DNA of 64,000 nt from Thermomonas alba (GCF_022419205.1 NZ_JAJOZU010000005.1:1-64000), one strand, 5' to 3'; shown: positions 33,317 through 43,283, counted from the first letter of the stretch. Translations and numbers: made by a program. Notes: a model not told the origin generated them from the letters alone.

Positions 33317-33339
33317 TCGCTTTATGCAGATAAAGCGAT
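33316..33339. promoter_or_regulatory. Palindromic operator candidate between metX and the M23 peptidase gene
   Basis: ATCGCTTTAT (33316-33325) and ATAAAGCGAT (33330-33339) are perfect 10-bp arms around GCAG. The palindrome abuts the metX -35 hexamer on its upstream side. This is typical of a dimeric repressor or activator site; the regulator is unknown. Confidence 0.6.
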
Positions 33340-33386
33340 GCATATAACGCATCATCATGTCCGCCGGCTCCGGCATACTCGCGCCG

Positions 33387-34223
33387 ATGCCGTCCCTGCC
33401 CCACGCCCTACGCCCTCTCCTGGCGGCCAGCCTGCTGGCGCTGTTGCCCTCCGCGCTGCCGGCGGCCGACCCGGCCGCGCCCGCCGCAGGCTCGCCCCCG
33501 GCGCTGGCCAGCCTGCGGGTGGAACCCAATGGCAGTGAATACCTGGTGTGGGCGGACAATCACCTGGCCGGGCCGATCGAAGTGCGCGTGAGCGCGACCG
33601 GATCACCCCCGGCCTGGAGCCAGCCGCCGCTGCCGGCACGTGCGAGCGTCGCCGCTGGCGGCAGCACCTTGCTGGCGCACCTGCGCATGCCGCCCGGCAG
33701 CGGCCTTCTGACACTGCGGCTGGAGGCCACCCCGGGCAGCTCCAACGCGCGTCCGCGCGACGTGATCTACCGGCTGCCGCTGGCCGACCCGCACGCGCGC
33801 ATCGACCAGGGCTTCGAGGGCGACTTCAGCCACCAGGATCCGGAAAACCGCTACGCGATCGACTTCGCCACGCCCGAAGGCACCCCGGTGCTGGCCGCAC
33901 GCGGCGGGGTGGTGATGCAGGTGCAGGACGGCTTCCGCGGCCACGGCCTGGACCCCCACCGCGATGCCAGCCGCGCCAACCTCATCCGGATCCTGCACGA
34001 CGACGGCAGCATGGGCCTGTATGCGCACCTGGCCAACGGCGGCGCGTGGGTGCGCGTCGGGCAACGGGTGGACGCTGGCCAGCCCATCGGTCTGTCCGGC
34101 AATACCGGCTACAGCACCGCGCCGCACCTGCATTTTGCGGTGCAGGTGAATCGCGGCATGCAGCTGCTGTCGATCCCGTTCCGGCTGACAGCGCCTGATG
34201 GGATCTTGGACACGTCGCGCTGA
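33387..34223 (+). CDS. Secreted M23-family metallopeptidase
   Basis: A 278-residue LytM-type zinc endopeptidase that should cleave peptidoglycan cross-links. A signal peptide (LLAASLLALLPSALPA) is followed by a beta-rich N-terminal domain and the peptidase domain. Zinc ligands are H149 and D159 (SHQDPENRYAIDF) and H249 in HLHF; H247 is the catalytic His. ATG 33387 is preferred over 33357 because it puts the signal peptide at the N-terminus and a CATACT hexamer (33374-33379) ends 7 nt upstream. Confidence 0.9.
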   Translation: MPSLPHALRPLLAASLLALLPSALPAADPAAPAAGSPPALASLRVEPNGSEYLVWADNHLAGPIEVRVSATGSPPAWSQPPLPARASVAAGGSTLLAHLRMPPGSGLLTLRLEATPGSSNARPRDVIYRLPLADPHARIDQGFEGDFSHQDPENRYAIDFATPEGTPVLAARGGVVMQVQDGFRGHGLDPHRDASRANLIRILHDDGSMGLYAHLANGGAWVRVGQRVDAGQPIGLSGNTGYSTAPHLHFAVQVNRGMQLLSIPFRLTAPDGILDTSR

Positions 34224-34277
34224 CGGCACCGGAGCCGCCTGGCCCGCAACCAGGCCGACAGGCGCAGGCAGGAACGG

Positions 34278-35378
34278 TTACGCCTCGTCCTCGGCCGCCA
34301 CTGCCGGCTGCACCCATTCGCGCCACTGCGGCAGCCGCTCCAGCATGCCCACCGAGCGCAGATAGGCCTCGTCCGGCTCGCGCCCGGCGACCAGCGCGGT
34401 CGCCACGTGGACCGCGCCCGTCACCCAGAAGCCCGGGGTGCGTAGCCGCGCCGGTCGATGCTGGTAGGCCACCGCTTCCACGATCGGCATCGGCAACCCC
34501 CACAGACCGAGCAGATACGCGCCTGCCTCGGCATATCCGGGCCCGCTCTCATCGCCCTCGCCCGCGGAGATCCCGGGCAGCAAACGTCCGACTTCGGCCA
34601 GCAGGCTGGCGGTGGCCGCGAGCTCGGCGCTGGGGCCGGGCAGCAGGCGGCGCGCGAGATTGGACGCACGCAGGGCGCGATCCTGCATCGCCTCGCGCTC
34701 CTGGCTGCTGACCAGACCGGAGCTACCGAACGCCTCGATGGTCAGCACCATTCGCAGCAAGGTCTGATGCCCCAGTCGGGTGACCGCGGCACGCATGTCG
34801 GTGATTTCACGACCGCCGGAGAAATACGCCGAATTGCACAGGCGCAGAACCTTGGCCGCGATCGCCGGATCCTGCGACAGGGTCTGGGCGATTTCGGCAT
34901 TGCTGGCGTCCGGATCGCGCAGCAGGCGGGTCAGCTGCAGATACAGCCGCGGCGGCGGCGGCAGCGTATTGATCCTGCCCAGCACGCGCTTGAGCGCATC
35001 GTTGTCGAGCAGCTCGCGCAGATCGACCACGCTCTCCACCGCTGTGACCAGTTCGGCCGGGTCCAGCGGACGTGCCAGCACCCGGTGGGCGCCGTCCAGG
35101 CCCTGCGCGACATCCACGTTGACCTCGTGCAGATCCTGCTCGAGCAGCAGGATGCGCACCGCCTGCGGATACAGCGCAGCCACCCGCGCCAGCAGCTCGG
35201 GACCGCCGATCGGGCCCGGCTGCAGCCCGCACACGAACACATCGAAGGGGGACATCGCCGGATCCACCGTAGTGCCGACCGGCAGCCAGTCGATGGTCCA
35301 GTCCAGGCCGTAATCAGCCAGCAAGGCGTCGAACTCCGCAGCCCGACTCGCGTCTTCCCCGGCAATCACGATGCGCAC
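34278..35378 (-). CDS. Receiver-like plus HDOD-domain regulatory protein
   Basis: A 366-residue protein from a GTG start. Residues 1-120 have a receiver-like fold ([20 protein letters not shown] and [12 protein letters not shown]) without a clear phospho-Asp signature. Residues about 135-340 form an HDOD domain ([20 protein letters not shown] and [12 protein letters not shown]). HDOD proteins are linked to signalling, including c-di-GMP and motility circuits in xanthomonads. It is divergent from prfC. Confidence 0.85.
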   Translation of the reverse strand: MRIVIAGEDASRAAEFDALLADYGLDWTIDWLPVGTTVDPAMSPFDVFVCGLQPGPIGGPELLARVAALYPQAVRILLLEQDLHEVNVDVAQGLDGAHRVLARPLDPAELVTAVESVVDLRELLDNDALKRVLGRINTLPPPPRLYLQLTRLLRDPDASNAEIAQTLSQDPAIAAKVLRLCNSAYFSGGREITDMRAAVTRLGHQTLLRMVLTIEAFGSSGLVSSQEREAMQDRALRASNLARRLLPGPSAELAATASLLAEVGRLLPGISAGEGDESGPGYAEAGAYLLGLWGLPMPIVEAVAYQHRPARLRTPGFWVTGAVHVATALVAGREPDEAYLRSVGMLERLPQWREWVQPAVAAEDEA

Positions 35379-35592
35379 TTACGTCACCTTCCCGTCTGGT
35401 GTGCCCAACTCTCGGCGGGGGCCACGCCAATCGCGCATCCCCACCCGCTGCGGCAAGCCGCACCCGGGCAGATTACACCGCGCCGCCAGCGTCGGCGACA
35501 CCCCCCCAAACATGCGCCGAATGCGCACGCCGCATCACATCCGATCCCGGCCATGCGGCGCAATCCCGTGCCGGCTGACATCCCGCGGCGGA

Positions 35593-35605
35593 TATAATCC
35601 CGTGA
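35593..35605 (+). promoter_or_regulatory. Consensus -10 TATAAT directly before prfC
   Basis: TATAAT (35593-35598) ends 6 nt before the prfC ATG (35605), so the transcript would begin at or beside the start codon. CTGACA at 35575-35580 is only 12 bp upstream, too close for a standard -35. Confidence 0.5.
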
Positions 35606-37206
35606 TGACAGACGTTGCATCCGAAGCCGCGCGCCGGCGCACCTTCGCCATCATCTCCCATCCCGACGCCGGCAAGACCACCCTCACCGAGAAGCTGCTG
35701 CTGTTCGGCGGCGCGATCCAGATGGCCGGCAGCGTCAAGGGCCGCAAGGCCGCGCGCCATGCCACCTCCGACTGGATGGCGCTGGAGAAGGAGCGCGGCA
35801 TTTCCGTGACCAGCTCGGTGATGCAGTTCCCCTACGCGGGGCGCATCGTCAACCTGCTGGACACCCCCGGCCACGCCGACTTCGGCGAAGACACCTACCG
35901 CGTGCTCACCGCGGTGGATTCGGCGCTGATGGTGATCGACGTGGCCAAGGGCGTGGAGGAGCGCACCATCAAGCTGATGGAGGTATGCCGCCTGCGCGAC
36001 ACGCCGATCATGACCTTCGTCAACAAGCTCGACCGTGAAGGCAAAGACCCGATCGAGCTGCTGGACGAGATCGAATCGGTGCTGCGTATCCAGTGCGCGC
36101 CGGTCACCTGGCCGATCGGAATGGGTAGCCGACTCAAGGGGGTGGTGCATCTGCTCAGCGGGGAGGTGCATCTGTACGAGCCGGGGCGCAACTTCACCCG
36201 CCAGGATTCGACCATCTTCCCGTCGCTGGATGCCCCAGGGGTGGAAGCCGCCATCGGCGCAGAGCTGCTGGCCGAACTGCGCGAGCAGCTGGAGCTGGTG
36301 CAGGGCGCCAGCCATCCGTTCGATCTGGACGCTTATCTGGCCGGAAAGCAGTCGCCGGTCTTTTTCGGCTCCGGCGTCAACAACTTCGGCGTGCAGCCGC
36401 TGCTGGACTTCTTCGTCGAGCACGCACCGGCACCGCGCGCGCGCGCCACCACCACGCGCAGCGTGCAGCCGCAGGAAGAAAAGCTCACCGGCTTCGTGTT
36501 CAAGATCCAGGCCAACATGGATCCCATGCACCGCGACCGGGTGGCGTTCCTGCGCATCTGCTCGGGCCGCTTCGTGCCGGGCATGAAAGCCCTGCACGTG
36601 CGCAGCGGCAAGGAGGTCAAGCTGGCCAATGCCCTGACTTTCATGGCCTCCGATCGCGAGATCGCGGAAAGCGCCTACCCAGGGGATGTGATCGGCATCC
36701 ACAACCACGGCACCATCGCGATCGGCGACACCTTCACCGAGGGCGAGCCGCTCAGTTTCACCGGCATTCCGAGCTTCGCGCCAGAGCTGTTCCGACGCGC
36801 GCGCCTGCGCGATCCGCTCAAGCTCAAGCAGCTGCAGAAGGGCCTGGCGCAGCTGAGCGAGGAAGGCGCAACCCAGTTCTTCAGACCGCTGATGAGCAAC
36901 GACCTGATCCTAGGCGCGGTCGGCATGCTGCAGTTCGACGTCGCCGCCTACCGACTGAAGGACGAGTACGGGGTCGAGGCCACGTTCGAGCCGGTGCAGG
37001 TCGCCACCGCGCGCTGGATCCGCTGCGACGACGCCCGCGCGCTGGAGGAGTTCCGCGAGAAGAACGCCATGAACCTGGCGCTGGATGCCGCAGGCGCCTT
37101 GGTCTATCTCGCACCCTCGCGGGTCAACCTGCAGCTGGCGCAGGAGCGCGCACCCAAGGTGCAGTTCCTGGCCACCCGCGAGCACGCGCAGGCAGTTCCG
37201 GCCTGA
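35605..37206 (+). CDS. prfC: Peptide chain release factor 3
   Basis: A 533-residue GTPase that recycles RF1/RF2 after termination. The G1 motif is [13 protein letters not shown], the switch region contains the KERGIS motif, G3 is [12 protein letters not shown] and G4 is NKLDRE. The RF3-type C-terminal domains follow. The [20 protein letters not shown] start is family-like. The full length is present. Confidence 0.97.
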   Translation: MTDVASEAARRRTFAIISHPDAGKTTLTEKLLLFGGAIQMAGSVKGRKAARHATSDWMALEKERGISVTSSVMQFPYAGRIVNLLDTPGHADFGEDTYRVLTAVDSALMVIDVAKGVEERTIKLMEVCRLRDTPIMTFVNKLDREGKDPIELLDEIESVLRIQCAPVTWPIGMGSRLKGVVHLLSGEVHLYEPGRNFTRQDSTIFPSLDAPGVEAAIGAELLAELREQLELVQGASHPFDLDAYLAGKQSPVFFGSGVNNFGVQPLLDFFVEHAPAPRARATTTRSVQPQEEKLTGFVFKIQANMDPMHRDRVAFLRICSGRFVPGMKALHVRSGKEVKLANALTFMASDREIAESAYPGDVIGIHNHGTIAIGDTFTEGEPLSFTGIPSFAPELFRRARLRDPLKLKQLQKGLAQLSEEGATQFFRPLMSNDLILGAVGMLQFDVAAYRLKDEYGVEATFEPVQVATARWIRCDDARALEEFREKNAMNLALDAAGALVYLAPSRVNLQLAQERAPKVQFLATREHAQAVPA

Positions 37207-37282
37207 GCATCGACCGGCAGACGCGGCCGCTCGCGCGGCGGCCCGCTGTCGGCATCACAAGCACCCGTGGCCGCTGGCGCAG
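37207..37282. terminator. Hairpin between convergent prfC and CBS genes
   Basis: An imperfect GC stem (CGGCAG-ACGCGGCCGC / GCGGCCCGCTGTCGG, about 37212-37254) lies between the two stops. It may serve as a bidirectional terminator, although no U-tract is present. Confidence 0.35.
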
Positions 37283-37711
37283 TCAGGAGGCGATATAGCG
37301 CTGCAGCTGCTCCAGCGTCTGCTGCTGCTCCTCGATCACCGCCTTGACCAGGTCGCCGATCGACAGCACGCCGACCACCTGCCCGCCATCCAGCACCGGC
37401 AGGTGACGAATGCGGCGATCGGTCATCAGCTGCATGCAGTGCTCGACCGTGTCAGAAGGCGACACCGTGCGCACCTGCGCGGTCATGATCTCGCGCACCG
37501 GGGTGTCCTTCGAGGCGCGGCCGAGCAGCACCACCTTACGCGCGTAATCGCGCTCGGACACGATTCCCACCAGCTCAGGCCCCTCCATCACCAGCAGCGC
37601 GCCGACCTCGTGCTCCGCCATCCGGCGCAGCGCCTCGATCACCGGCGCATCAGGTGTGATCGAGAGAATCCCGGCTGGCTTTGCATCCAACAACTGACGA
37701 ACCGTACGCAT
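37283..37711 (-). CDS. Tandem CBS-domain protein
   Basis: A 142-residue protein of two CBS domains (about 5-65 and 72-130), a fold that binds adenine nucleotides. Motifs are VGIVSERDYARKV and RHLPVLDGGQVVGVLSIGDL. No catalytic domain is attached. ATG 37711 has an AAAGGAGAC ribosome site. The 5' 62 bp overlap the 3' end of the glycosyltransferase gene in another frame. Energy or redox sensing is the usual inference. Confidence 0.93.
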   Translation of the reverse strand: MRTVRQLLDAKPAGILSITPDAPVIEALRRMAEHEVGALLVMEGPELVGIVSERDYARKVVLLGRASKDTPVREIMTAQVRTVSPSDTVEHCMQLMTDRRIRHLPVLDGGQVVGVLSIGDLVKAVIEEQQQTLEQLQRYIAS

Positions 37712-38717
37712 GGCGGTCTCCTTTTGTCCGGGAGGATGCTTCGAGGATACTCCGATCATCGCCGGCCGGAAGCCAGGCATCGACCAGATACAGCGGCCGC
37801 TGCTTGGCCTCTTCGTACAGCCGGCCCAGGTATTCGCCGATCATTCCGAGCGCCATCAGCTGCACCCCGCCCAGCAGCAGGATCACCGACATCAGCGATG
37901 GCCAGCCGGCCACGCGATCGCCCCACAGCAGCGCGCGCAGCACCACCCAGGCGCTGAACCCGAAGGCCAGCAGCGAGGTCAGCAGCCCCACGTACGTCGC
38001 CAGCCGCAGCGGCGCGGTGGAAAAGCTGGTGATGCCCTGCAGCGCGAAGTTCCACAGCCGCCAAAAGCCGAACTTGCTGCGGCCGCCCGCGCGCGCCTCG
38101 CGCTGGTACGGGATCTCTACCGCATTGAAGCCGATCCAGCCGAACAGCCCCTTCATGAAGCGCTGGCGCTCGCGCAGCTGGCGCAGGGCCGCCAGCGCGC
38201 GCGGCGAGAGCAGGCGGAAATCGCCGGTATCACGCGGCACCGGGGTCGCCGACAGGCGCGCGATCAGTCGGTAGAACAGATGCGCGCTGGCGCGCTTGAA
38301 CCAGCCCTCGCCGGCGCGCGTGATGCGCACCCCGCGCACGTCATCAAAGCCTTCCCGCCACTTTTGCACGAACTGCGGCAGCAGCTCGGGCGGGTCCTGT
38401 CCGTCGGCATCGAGGATCAACGCCGCGCCGGTCTCGACGTGATCGAGTCCGGCGGTGAGCGCGGCCTCCTTGCCGAAATTGCGCGACAGCCGCAGCAGCG
38501 CCACCCGCGCATCTTCGCCGGCAAAGCGCCGCATCAGCGCCCAGGTCCCATCGCGACTGCCGTCATCCACCAGCAAGAGACGCGCGCGCAGCCCTTCGCG
38601 CTCGGCCATCTCCAGCGCCGCGCGCAGGCGCGGCCACAGCGCAGGCAACGCCTCGGCCTCGTCGCAGGCGGCGACCACCAGGGTCAGCTGGCAGTCCTCG
38701 GACGGGATCTCGTGCAT
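37650..38717 (-). CDS. Family 2 glycosyltransferase with two C-terminal membrane helices
   Basis: A 355-residue protein of the GtrB/DPM1-like class that transfers sugars to polyprenyl phosphate. It has LLVDDGSRDGTWALM, SRNFGKEAALTAGLDH, LDADGQDPPELL (metal-binding Asp) and GDFRLLSPRALAAL. Two hydrophobic helices follow (around TYVGLLTSLLAFGFSAWVVL and SVILLLGGVQLMALGMIGEY). The final ~30 residues overlap the CBS gene and look non-conserved. A CATACT hexamer (38729-38724) is 6 nt before the ATG. Confidence 0.9.
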   Translation of the reverse strand: MHEIPSEDCQLTLVVAACDEAEALPALWPRLRAALEMAEREGLRARLLLVDDGSRDGTWALMRRFAGEDARVALLRLSRNFGKEAALTAGLDHVETGAALILDADGQDPPELLPQFVQKWREGFDDVRGVRITRAGEGWFKRASAHLFYRLIARLSATPVPRDTGDFRLLSPRALAALRQLRERQRFMKGLFGWIGFNAVEIPYQREARAGGRSKFGFWRLWNFALQGITSFSTAPLRLATYVGLLTSLLAFGFSAWVVLRALLWGDRVAGWPSLMSVILLLGGVQLMALGMIGEYLGRLYEEAKQRPLYLVDAWLPAGDDRSILEASSRTKGDRHAYGSSVVGCKASRDSLDHT

Positions 38718-38750
38718 GCGCGCAGTATGCCAGCGCGTCGACTTGCGCCT

Positions 38751-39557
38751 TCAGTCGAGCGTGTGCAGCAAGCCAACCCCACCCAGCGCCACCATCTGCC
38801 GCTGGATGGCCTGCGCGCGCCGCTGCACATAAGGGCCGGGATGGGCAGCGGCGTAGCGCCTGGGGCTAGGCAGCACCGCCGCCAGCCGCGCCGCCTCGGC
38901 CGCCGTCAGCGCCTGCGCATCCTTGCCGAAGAAGCGGCGCGCCGCCGCCTGCGCGCCGTACACGCCATCGCCGAACTCGGCGACATTCACATACAGCTCC
39001 AGGATCCGGCGCTTCGGCCACAGGGCTTCGATCAGCACCGTGTACCACGCCTCCAGCCCTTTGCGCAGCCAGCGTGTCGCGCCGCTGCCCTGCCACAGGA
39101 ACAGGTTCTTGGCGGTCTGCTGGCTGATGGTGCTGGCCCCGCGCAGATGCCTGACCGGCGTGCCGCGCTTCTCGGCGCGCGCGAGCATGCGCGCGTTGTG
39201 CGCCTGGGCCTTCTCGATGGCGTCGAAATCGAACCCATGATGGCGCGGGAAGTTCTGATCCTCGGCGGCAATCACCGCCAACGGCAGCTGCGGAGAAATG
39301 CGCGCCAGCGGACGGAAGTCATAGCGCACGCGAAACCCGGGGTCGCCCTCCAGCGCGGCCTCCACCCAGCGTGCCAGCATGAACGCCGACAGCGGCGGAT
39401 CCACGAATCGCAGCGCCACTACCTGAGCGGTGCTCAACGCGATGCCCAGCAGCGGCAGCTTCCACCACCAGCCGCGCAGACGGCGCTTCCAGCGGCCGCT
39501 CATGGCAGCCGCCCTTGCGATCGCACCACGCGCGCCCCAAGTCGTTGCATCATTCAC
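38751..39557 (-). CDS. mtgA: Monofunctional biosynthetic peptidoglycan transglycosylase
   Basis: A 268-residue GT51 enzyme that polymerises lipid II. A membrane anchor ([20 protein letters not shown]) precedes the catalytic [12 protein letters not shown] (Glu-Asp-Gln). The [17 protein letters not shown] and [15 protein letters not shown] motifs follow. The start at 39557 is chosen for its GGAG ribosome site 6 nt upstream; an ATG at 39503 is an alternative. Confidence 0.94.
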   Translation of the reverse strand: MNDATTWGARGAIARAAAMSGRWKRRLRGWWWKLPLLGIALSTAQVVALRFVDPPLSAFMLARWVEAALEGDPGFRVRYDFRPLARISPQLPLAVIAAEDQNFPRHHGFDFDAIEKAQAHNARMLARAEKRGTPVRHLRGASTISQQTAKNLFLWQGSGATRWLRKGLEAWYTVLIEALWPKRRILELYVNVAEFGDGVYGAQAAARRFFGKDAQALTAAEAARLAAVLPSPRRYAAAHPGPYVQRRAQAIQRQMVALGGVGLLHTLD

Positions 39558-39612
39558 GTCTCCCTCTCGGCGCCGCCATTATCCCGTGCGCGCCCGTCAC
39601 CACGGAACCGTC

Positions 39613-40512
39613 ATGCCCCAATCCCGAGACACCCTGCTGCGCTTTCTGTTGCCTCATGCCGGCGTACGCGGCGTCGCCGTGCATCTGGACGCGACCTGGC
39701 AGACGATCGCCGCCCGTCGCCCGTATCCGGAGGTCGCCGCCCATCTGTTGGGCGAGGCCGCTGCCGCTGCCGCCCTGTTCACCGGCCATGCCAAAGTCGC
39801 CGGCCGGCTATCGGTGCAGCTGCGCAGCTCCGGCGCGATCGGCACCCTGTTCGCCGAGTGCACCGCCGCCGGCGGCCTGCGCGGGATCGTGCGCCTGCGC
39901 GAGGATGCCGGCCCACCGCCGCGAGATCTGCGCACGCTGGGCGAAGACGCGCTGCTGGCGATCACCATCGAAAACCCCGCGCTGGGCGATGCCGAGCCGA
40001 TGCGCTACCAGGGCCTGGTCAGCCTGCAGGCCAGCCGCCTGGACGCCGCATTCGAAGGCTATTTCCAGCAGTCCGAGCAGCTCCCCACGCGCCTGTTGCT
40101 GGCCTGCGACGGTGCCCATGCGGCTGGCCTGATGGTGCAGAAGCTGCCCGGCGCGGAGGGCGATGAGGACGGCTTCCGCCGCGCCAGCGCCCTGTTCGAC
40201 ACCCTCGGCCGCGAGGAACTGCTGACGCTGCCGCCAGCCGAGACGGTGCATCGCCTGTTCCACGAGGAAACTCCGCAGCTGCTGGGCGAAAAGCCGCTGA
40301 CGTTCGCCTGCTCGTGCTCACGCGAACGGGTGGAGGCGATGCTGGTCTCGCTGGGTCGGCAGGAGGCCACGGCCGCGGTCGCGGCCGGAGGCGGCCAGGC
40401 GCGCGTCACCTGCGAGTTCTGCGGCCAGGACTACCGCTTCGATGCCACCCAGATCGCCACCCTGTTCGCGCAGGACGCGGCCGCCCACCCCACCCCGGCG
40501 ACGCTGCAATGA
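39613..40512 (+). CDS. hslO: Redox-regulated chaperone Hsp33
   Basis: A 299-residue cytoplasmic holdase activated by oxidation. The C-terminal zinc centre is visible as CSC (FACSCSRERVEAML) and CEFC (VTCEFCGQDYRF). N-terminal features are HLLGEAAAAAALF and RLSVQL. It starts at ATG 39613. Confidence 0.95.
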   Translation: MPQSRDTLLRFLLPHAGVRGVAVHLDATWQTIAARRPYPEVAAHLLGEAAAAAALFTGHAKVAGRLSVQLRSSGAIGTLFAECTAAGGLRGIVRLREDAGPPPRDLRTLGEDALLAITIENPALGDAEPMRYQGLVSLQASRLDAAFEGYFQQSEQLPTRLLLACDGAHAAGLMVQKLPGAEGDEDGFRRASALFDTLGREELLTLPPAETVHRLFHEETPQLLGEKPLTFACSCSRERVEAMLVSLGRQEATAAVAAGGGQARVTCEFCGQDYRFDATQIATLFAQDAAAHPTPATLQ

Positions 40513-40666
40513 CCTCGCGCCGCTCGCGCTTGCCAGGTCCGAACGCCGGCGTGACGGAGCGCACACAGTCGCTGCCGGCCGCTTGTTAAGGAAACATAAA
40601 CAAGCTAACCTCCAGTTTCACTCTGCAAAGGAACTTTGCCGCTCGCGGTCAGTCTATTAGGCAGCC

Positions 40667-41545
40667 ATGTCATCGCGCCTCCTGCCACTCGTCGCCTCCA
40701 CGCTCGCCCTGGCCGTTGCCAGCGGCGCCGTGCATGCGCAGGCCAGGCAGCAGCCCAGGCAGGACAAACGCAGCGATGCCCGCATGCTGCCGGTGCTGAA
40801 CAAGGCCAATGGCAAGCTGGAAGCGGTGCTGATGCTGGAGCCGGCGGCCGGGCTCAACGGCAGCAATCGCTGGCAGTTCGGCGGCACTACCCTGGAGGCC
40901 ACTTTCGGCCTGCAATCCGGAAACTCGCTGGCCCTGCTGTGCGACCGCCGCAGCGGCATGGCGCCGGCGATCGGCCAGCTCGCGGGCTGCGTGCTGGCGT
41001 CGCTCGACGGTGGCGGCAATAACAGCACCACCAGCCGCTATTCCAGCGCCGGATTGAACTTCACACGCCCCGGCGCCAAAGCCGGCGTGAGCGTGGGCAG
41101 CGGACACGACCTCCTGCCCGCCTGGCTGAGTCCGGGCGCGTTGGGAGGCGCACGCTACAACCAGAAAGACGTCTCCCTGTTCGCCGAGAAGTCCTGGGGC
41201 GGCGAGGGCTTCGTGAACGTCGGGGGCACCGTGGCGCGCGCGCGCCTGATTCCCGCGACCGAAGTGCCGCAACTCGCCGACCAGTGGAACTCCCGCAGCC
41301 TGAGCATCGGCGGCGGCTATGGCAACTTCGGCGCCAGCATCATCGGCCGGATCGTGAACGTGCCCGGTGAGAGCGACGTATGGAAGGGCGTGGGCCTCGG
41401 TCTGACCTGGCGCACCCCGTGGAATGGCCAGCTCAGCATCGGCGCGGACAACGTGATCACCCGCGGCAAGAACCCGTTCGCCCCCAAGGGCAGCGAGAGC
41501 GACGAGGGCACCGTGCCCTACGTGCGCTACCAGCAGGACCTCTGA
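40667..41545 (+). CDS. Exported beta-rich protein, probable outer-membrane barrel
   Basis: A 292-residue protein. It has a signal peptide (LPLVASTLALAVASGAVHA) followed by alternating, Gly-rich beta segments such as FGGTTLEATFGLQSGNSLAL, VSVGSGHDL, LSIGGGYGNFGASIIGRIV and GVGLGLTWRTPWNGQLSIGA. It ends YVRYQQDL, close to the aromatic C-terminus of barrels but not ending in Phe. Two cysteines may form a disulfide. I recognise no family. A canonical terminator follows. TATTAG (40655-40660) lies 6 nt before the ATG. Confidence 0.75.
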   Translation: MSSRLLPLVASTLALAVASGAVHAQARQQPRQDKRSDARMLPVLNKANGKLEAVLMLEPAAGLNGSNRWQFGGTTLEATFGLQSGNSLALLCDRRSGMAPAIGQLAGCVLASLDGGGNNSTTSRYSSAGLNFTRPGAKAGVSVGSGHDLLPAWLSPGALGGARYNQKDVSLFAEKSWGGEGFVNVGGTVARARLIPATEVPQLADQWNSRSLSIGGGYGNFGASIIGRIVNVPGESDVWKGVGLGLTWRTPWNGQLSIGADNVITRGKNPFAPKGSESDEGTVPYVRYQQDL

Positions 41546-41601
41546 TCCCGCCTTTCCGTTGTGCGGTGCCAGGCACGCTCCGGACGACGCCCCCCCAACA
41601 T

Positions 41602-41631
41602 AAAGGCCGCATCGCAGGATGCGGCCTTTTT
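41602..41631 (+). terminator. Rho-independent terminator
   Basis: AAAGGCCGCAT (41602-41612) pairs perfectly with ATGCGGCCTTT (41619-41629) around a 6-nt loop and ends in a run of five T. It ends the 40667-41545 transcript. This is the clearest intrinsic terminator in the window. Confidence 0.93.
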
Positions 41632-41823
41632 GCTGCATGACCGAACCGCGGCGCGGCCCAGGATGGCGGCCTCCATCTGCCCGGATTCGCGAAGCCCTGC
41701 ACGGCTAGCAACTGGCCCGCACTGCCCGCATACGGGCCGACGGGCCAACCACACAAGCGCCCAAATCCCGGCACGACTGCACTACTGCTACTGCACGGCT
41801 TGACTCGGAAGACGGACGATTAC

Positions 41824-42711
41824 TCAGGGGAAGACCAGGCTGGCGTCTCCAGAGAAGGTCTGCATGCGCACCTCGCCCCTGCCGGCACCGTAGCGGGCGC
41901 GCAGGCTGGAGCCAGGCCCGAAGCCCTCCCTCTTCGGTACCGCACCCGGAGCGCTGAGCTTGCCGCTGAAGGTTTCCGCAAACAGGTTGGCCGAGAGCGT
42001 CGCCGGCAGCTGCAGGCGCAGCTCGCCGCTGACCGATTCCAGCCGGATCTCGCCATCCTCGCCCAGTGCCGCCTTCAGCTGCATGTCGCCGGACACGCTA
42101 CTGGCGGACAGCCGCCGCAGGCGCTCGCCGAGGGTGTCCAGGCGGATGTCGCCGGACACGCTTTCCAGCGAGATCTCGCCGTTCAGGCGCCCCTGCAGGA
42201 CGAGGTCGCCGCTGACGGTCTCGACCTTGAGCTGCGGCGTGTTCAGCGCCAGCTGCACGTCGCCGCTGACCGCGCTGATCCGCGCGCGCTGGGGCGCGCC
42301 GTTGGCACTGATGCTACCGCTCACCGCCTGCAGCGACAGCTCGCGCGGGGCCACGCCGCTGACGCGGATGTCGGCGCTGACCGTGTCCACTTCGAGGTCG
42401 GCCAGCCGCGGCACCTGCAGCACCAGCTGGGTCGGCTCCGGGTTCTTGCTGCGCGGCGGGTACTGCACCTTGATCCGCAGCACCCGCGCATCACCCTCCA
42501 CCGACAGCCTGTCCACGCCGGTGCCGAGGGTGCCGGACAGCTTCACCTCCGGACGGTCCCAGGCCACCACTTCGACCCGGCCGCGGGCGTTTTCCACTTC
42601 GACCCGCCCACGCGGATCCAGCGGGCGGGTCTGGTCGATCGGAGTGCCGGCCAGCGCCGGCAGGCTGGTGGCCAGCAGGGCCAGCGACAGGAGGGGGGCG
42701 AACAGGCGCAT
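41824..42711 (-). CDS. DUF4097-type exported beta-helix protein
   Basis: A 295-residue protein. It has a signal peptide (LLSLALLATSLPALA) followed by repeated strands of the SVSGDI type (VSADIRVSG, VSGSISANG, VSGDVQLAL, VSGDLVLQG, VSGDIRLDT, VSGDMQLKA). These are the hallmark of DUF4097 / putative auto-transporter adhesin-like beta-helices. It lies 11 bp after a membrane anti-sigma candidate and an ECF sigma gene on the same strand, an arrangement common for this family. Envelope location is likely. Confidence 0.88.
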   Translation of the reverse strand: MRLFAPLLSLALLATSLPALAGTPIDQTRPLDPRGRVEVENARGRVEVVAWDRPEVKLSGTLGTGVDRLSVEGDARVLRIKVQYPPRSKNPEPTQLVLQVPRLADLEVDTVSADIRVSGVAPRELSLQAVSGSISANGAPQRARISAVSGDVQLALNTPQLKVETVSGDLVLQGRLNGEISLESVSGDIRLDTLGERLRRLSASSVSGDMQLKAALGEDGEIRLESVSGELRLQLPATLSANLFAETFSGKLSAPGAVPKREGFGPGSSLRARYGAGRGEVRMQTFSGDASLVFP

Positions 42712-42722
42712 GGTCGGTGTCC

Positions 42723-43283
42723 TCAGGCGTAAAGGGCGCGCCGCGCCAAGGCGATGCGGCGGGCGTAGGTCTGGCGCAGGCGTTCCAGCAGCAGGCGCGA
42801 GTCCGGCTGCTCGCGCAGCGCCTGGCGGATCTGCTCGGCGCTGCGGTCGAGTGCCTGCATGCCCGGCTGCCAGCTGACCGGGACCTGGCGCAGGCCGATC
42901 TCCGCGAGCGCGGCTTCGTAATGCCGGGTGAGCAGCGCCGCCTCCGGCGGCAACGCCGCGTGGGTGTCGGCGGCCACGGCGATGGTCGACGCGGCGGGCA
43001 TCGGGGCCTGCGTAGCCGATTGCGGCGAACCCGACCCGACCGTCACGCCCGGGCGCAGCTGCCAGGCCAGGCCGAGTGCCAGCGCCAGCGAAGCGGCCAG
43101 CGCCAGCGGCCACTGCCAGCCGCGCCGGTGCGACCGCAGGCGGGTGGGCGGCGGCGTGGCGCCCTGCGCCTGCAGGCGCGCGGCGATCTCCGGCCACAGG
43201 TCGCGCCCGGGGTCGATCTCCCGGCGCAGGCCGCGCAGGGCCAGGCGCAGGGCGATGTCGTCGGTCTCGTGCGGATTGCTCAT
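42723..43283 (-). CDS. Single-pass membrane protein, candidate anti-sigma factor (second module)
   Basis: A 186-residue protein. It has a cytoplasmic N-terminus of about 55 residues (MSNPHETDDIALRLALRGLR), one helix near 57-77 (around WPLALAASLALALGLAWQL) and a helical periplasmic domain. There is no zinc HxxxCxxC motif. The ATG overlaps the sigma-factor stop by 4 bp, which strongly suggests they work together. The anti-sigma role is inferred from context. Confidence 0.78.
   Translation of the reverse strand: MSNPHETDDIALRLALRGLRREIDPGRDLWPEIAARLQAQGATPPPTRLRSHRRGWQWPLALAASLALALGLAWQLRPGVTVGSGSPQSATQAPMPAASTIAVAADTHAALPPEAALLTRHYEAALAEIGLRQVPVSWQPGMQALDRSAEQIRQALREQPDSRLLLERLRQTYARRIALARRALYA

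Noticed and set aside
35575-35598. CTGACA/TATAAT as a standard -35/-10 pair for prfC
   Set aside because: The spacer is only 12 bp, too short for sigma-70; the TATAAT was kept as an isolated -10.
41640-41823. Possible tRNA or small RNA between the terminator and the DUF4097 gene
   Set aside because: Only short GC inverted repeats are seen, with no T-arm motif or cloverleaf and no promoter.
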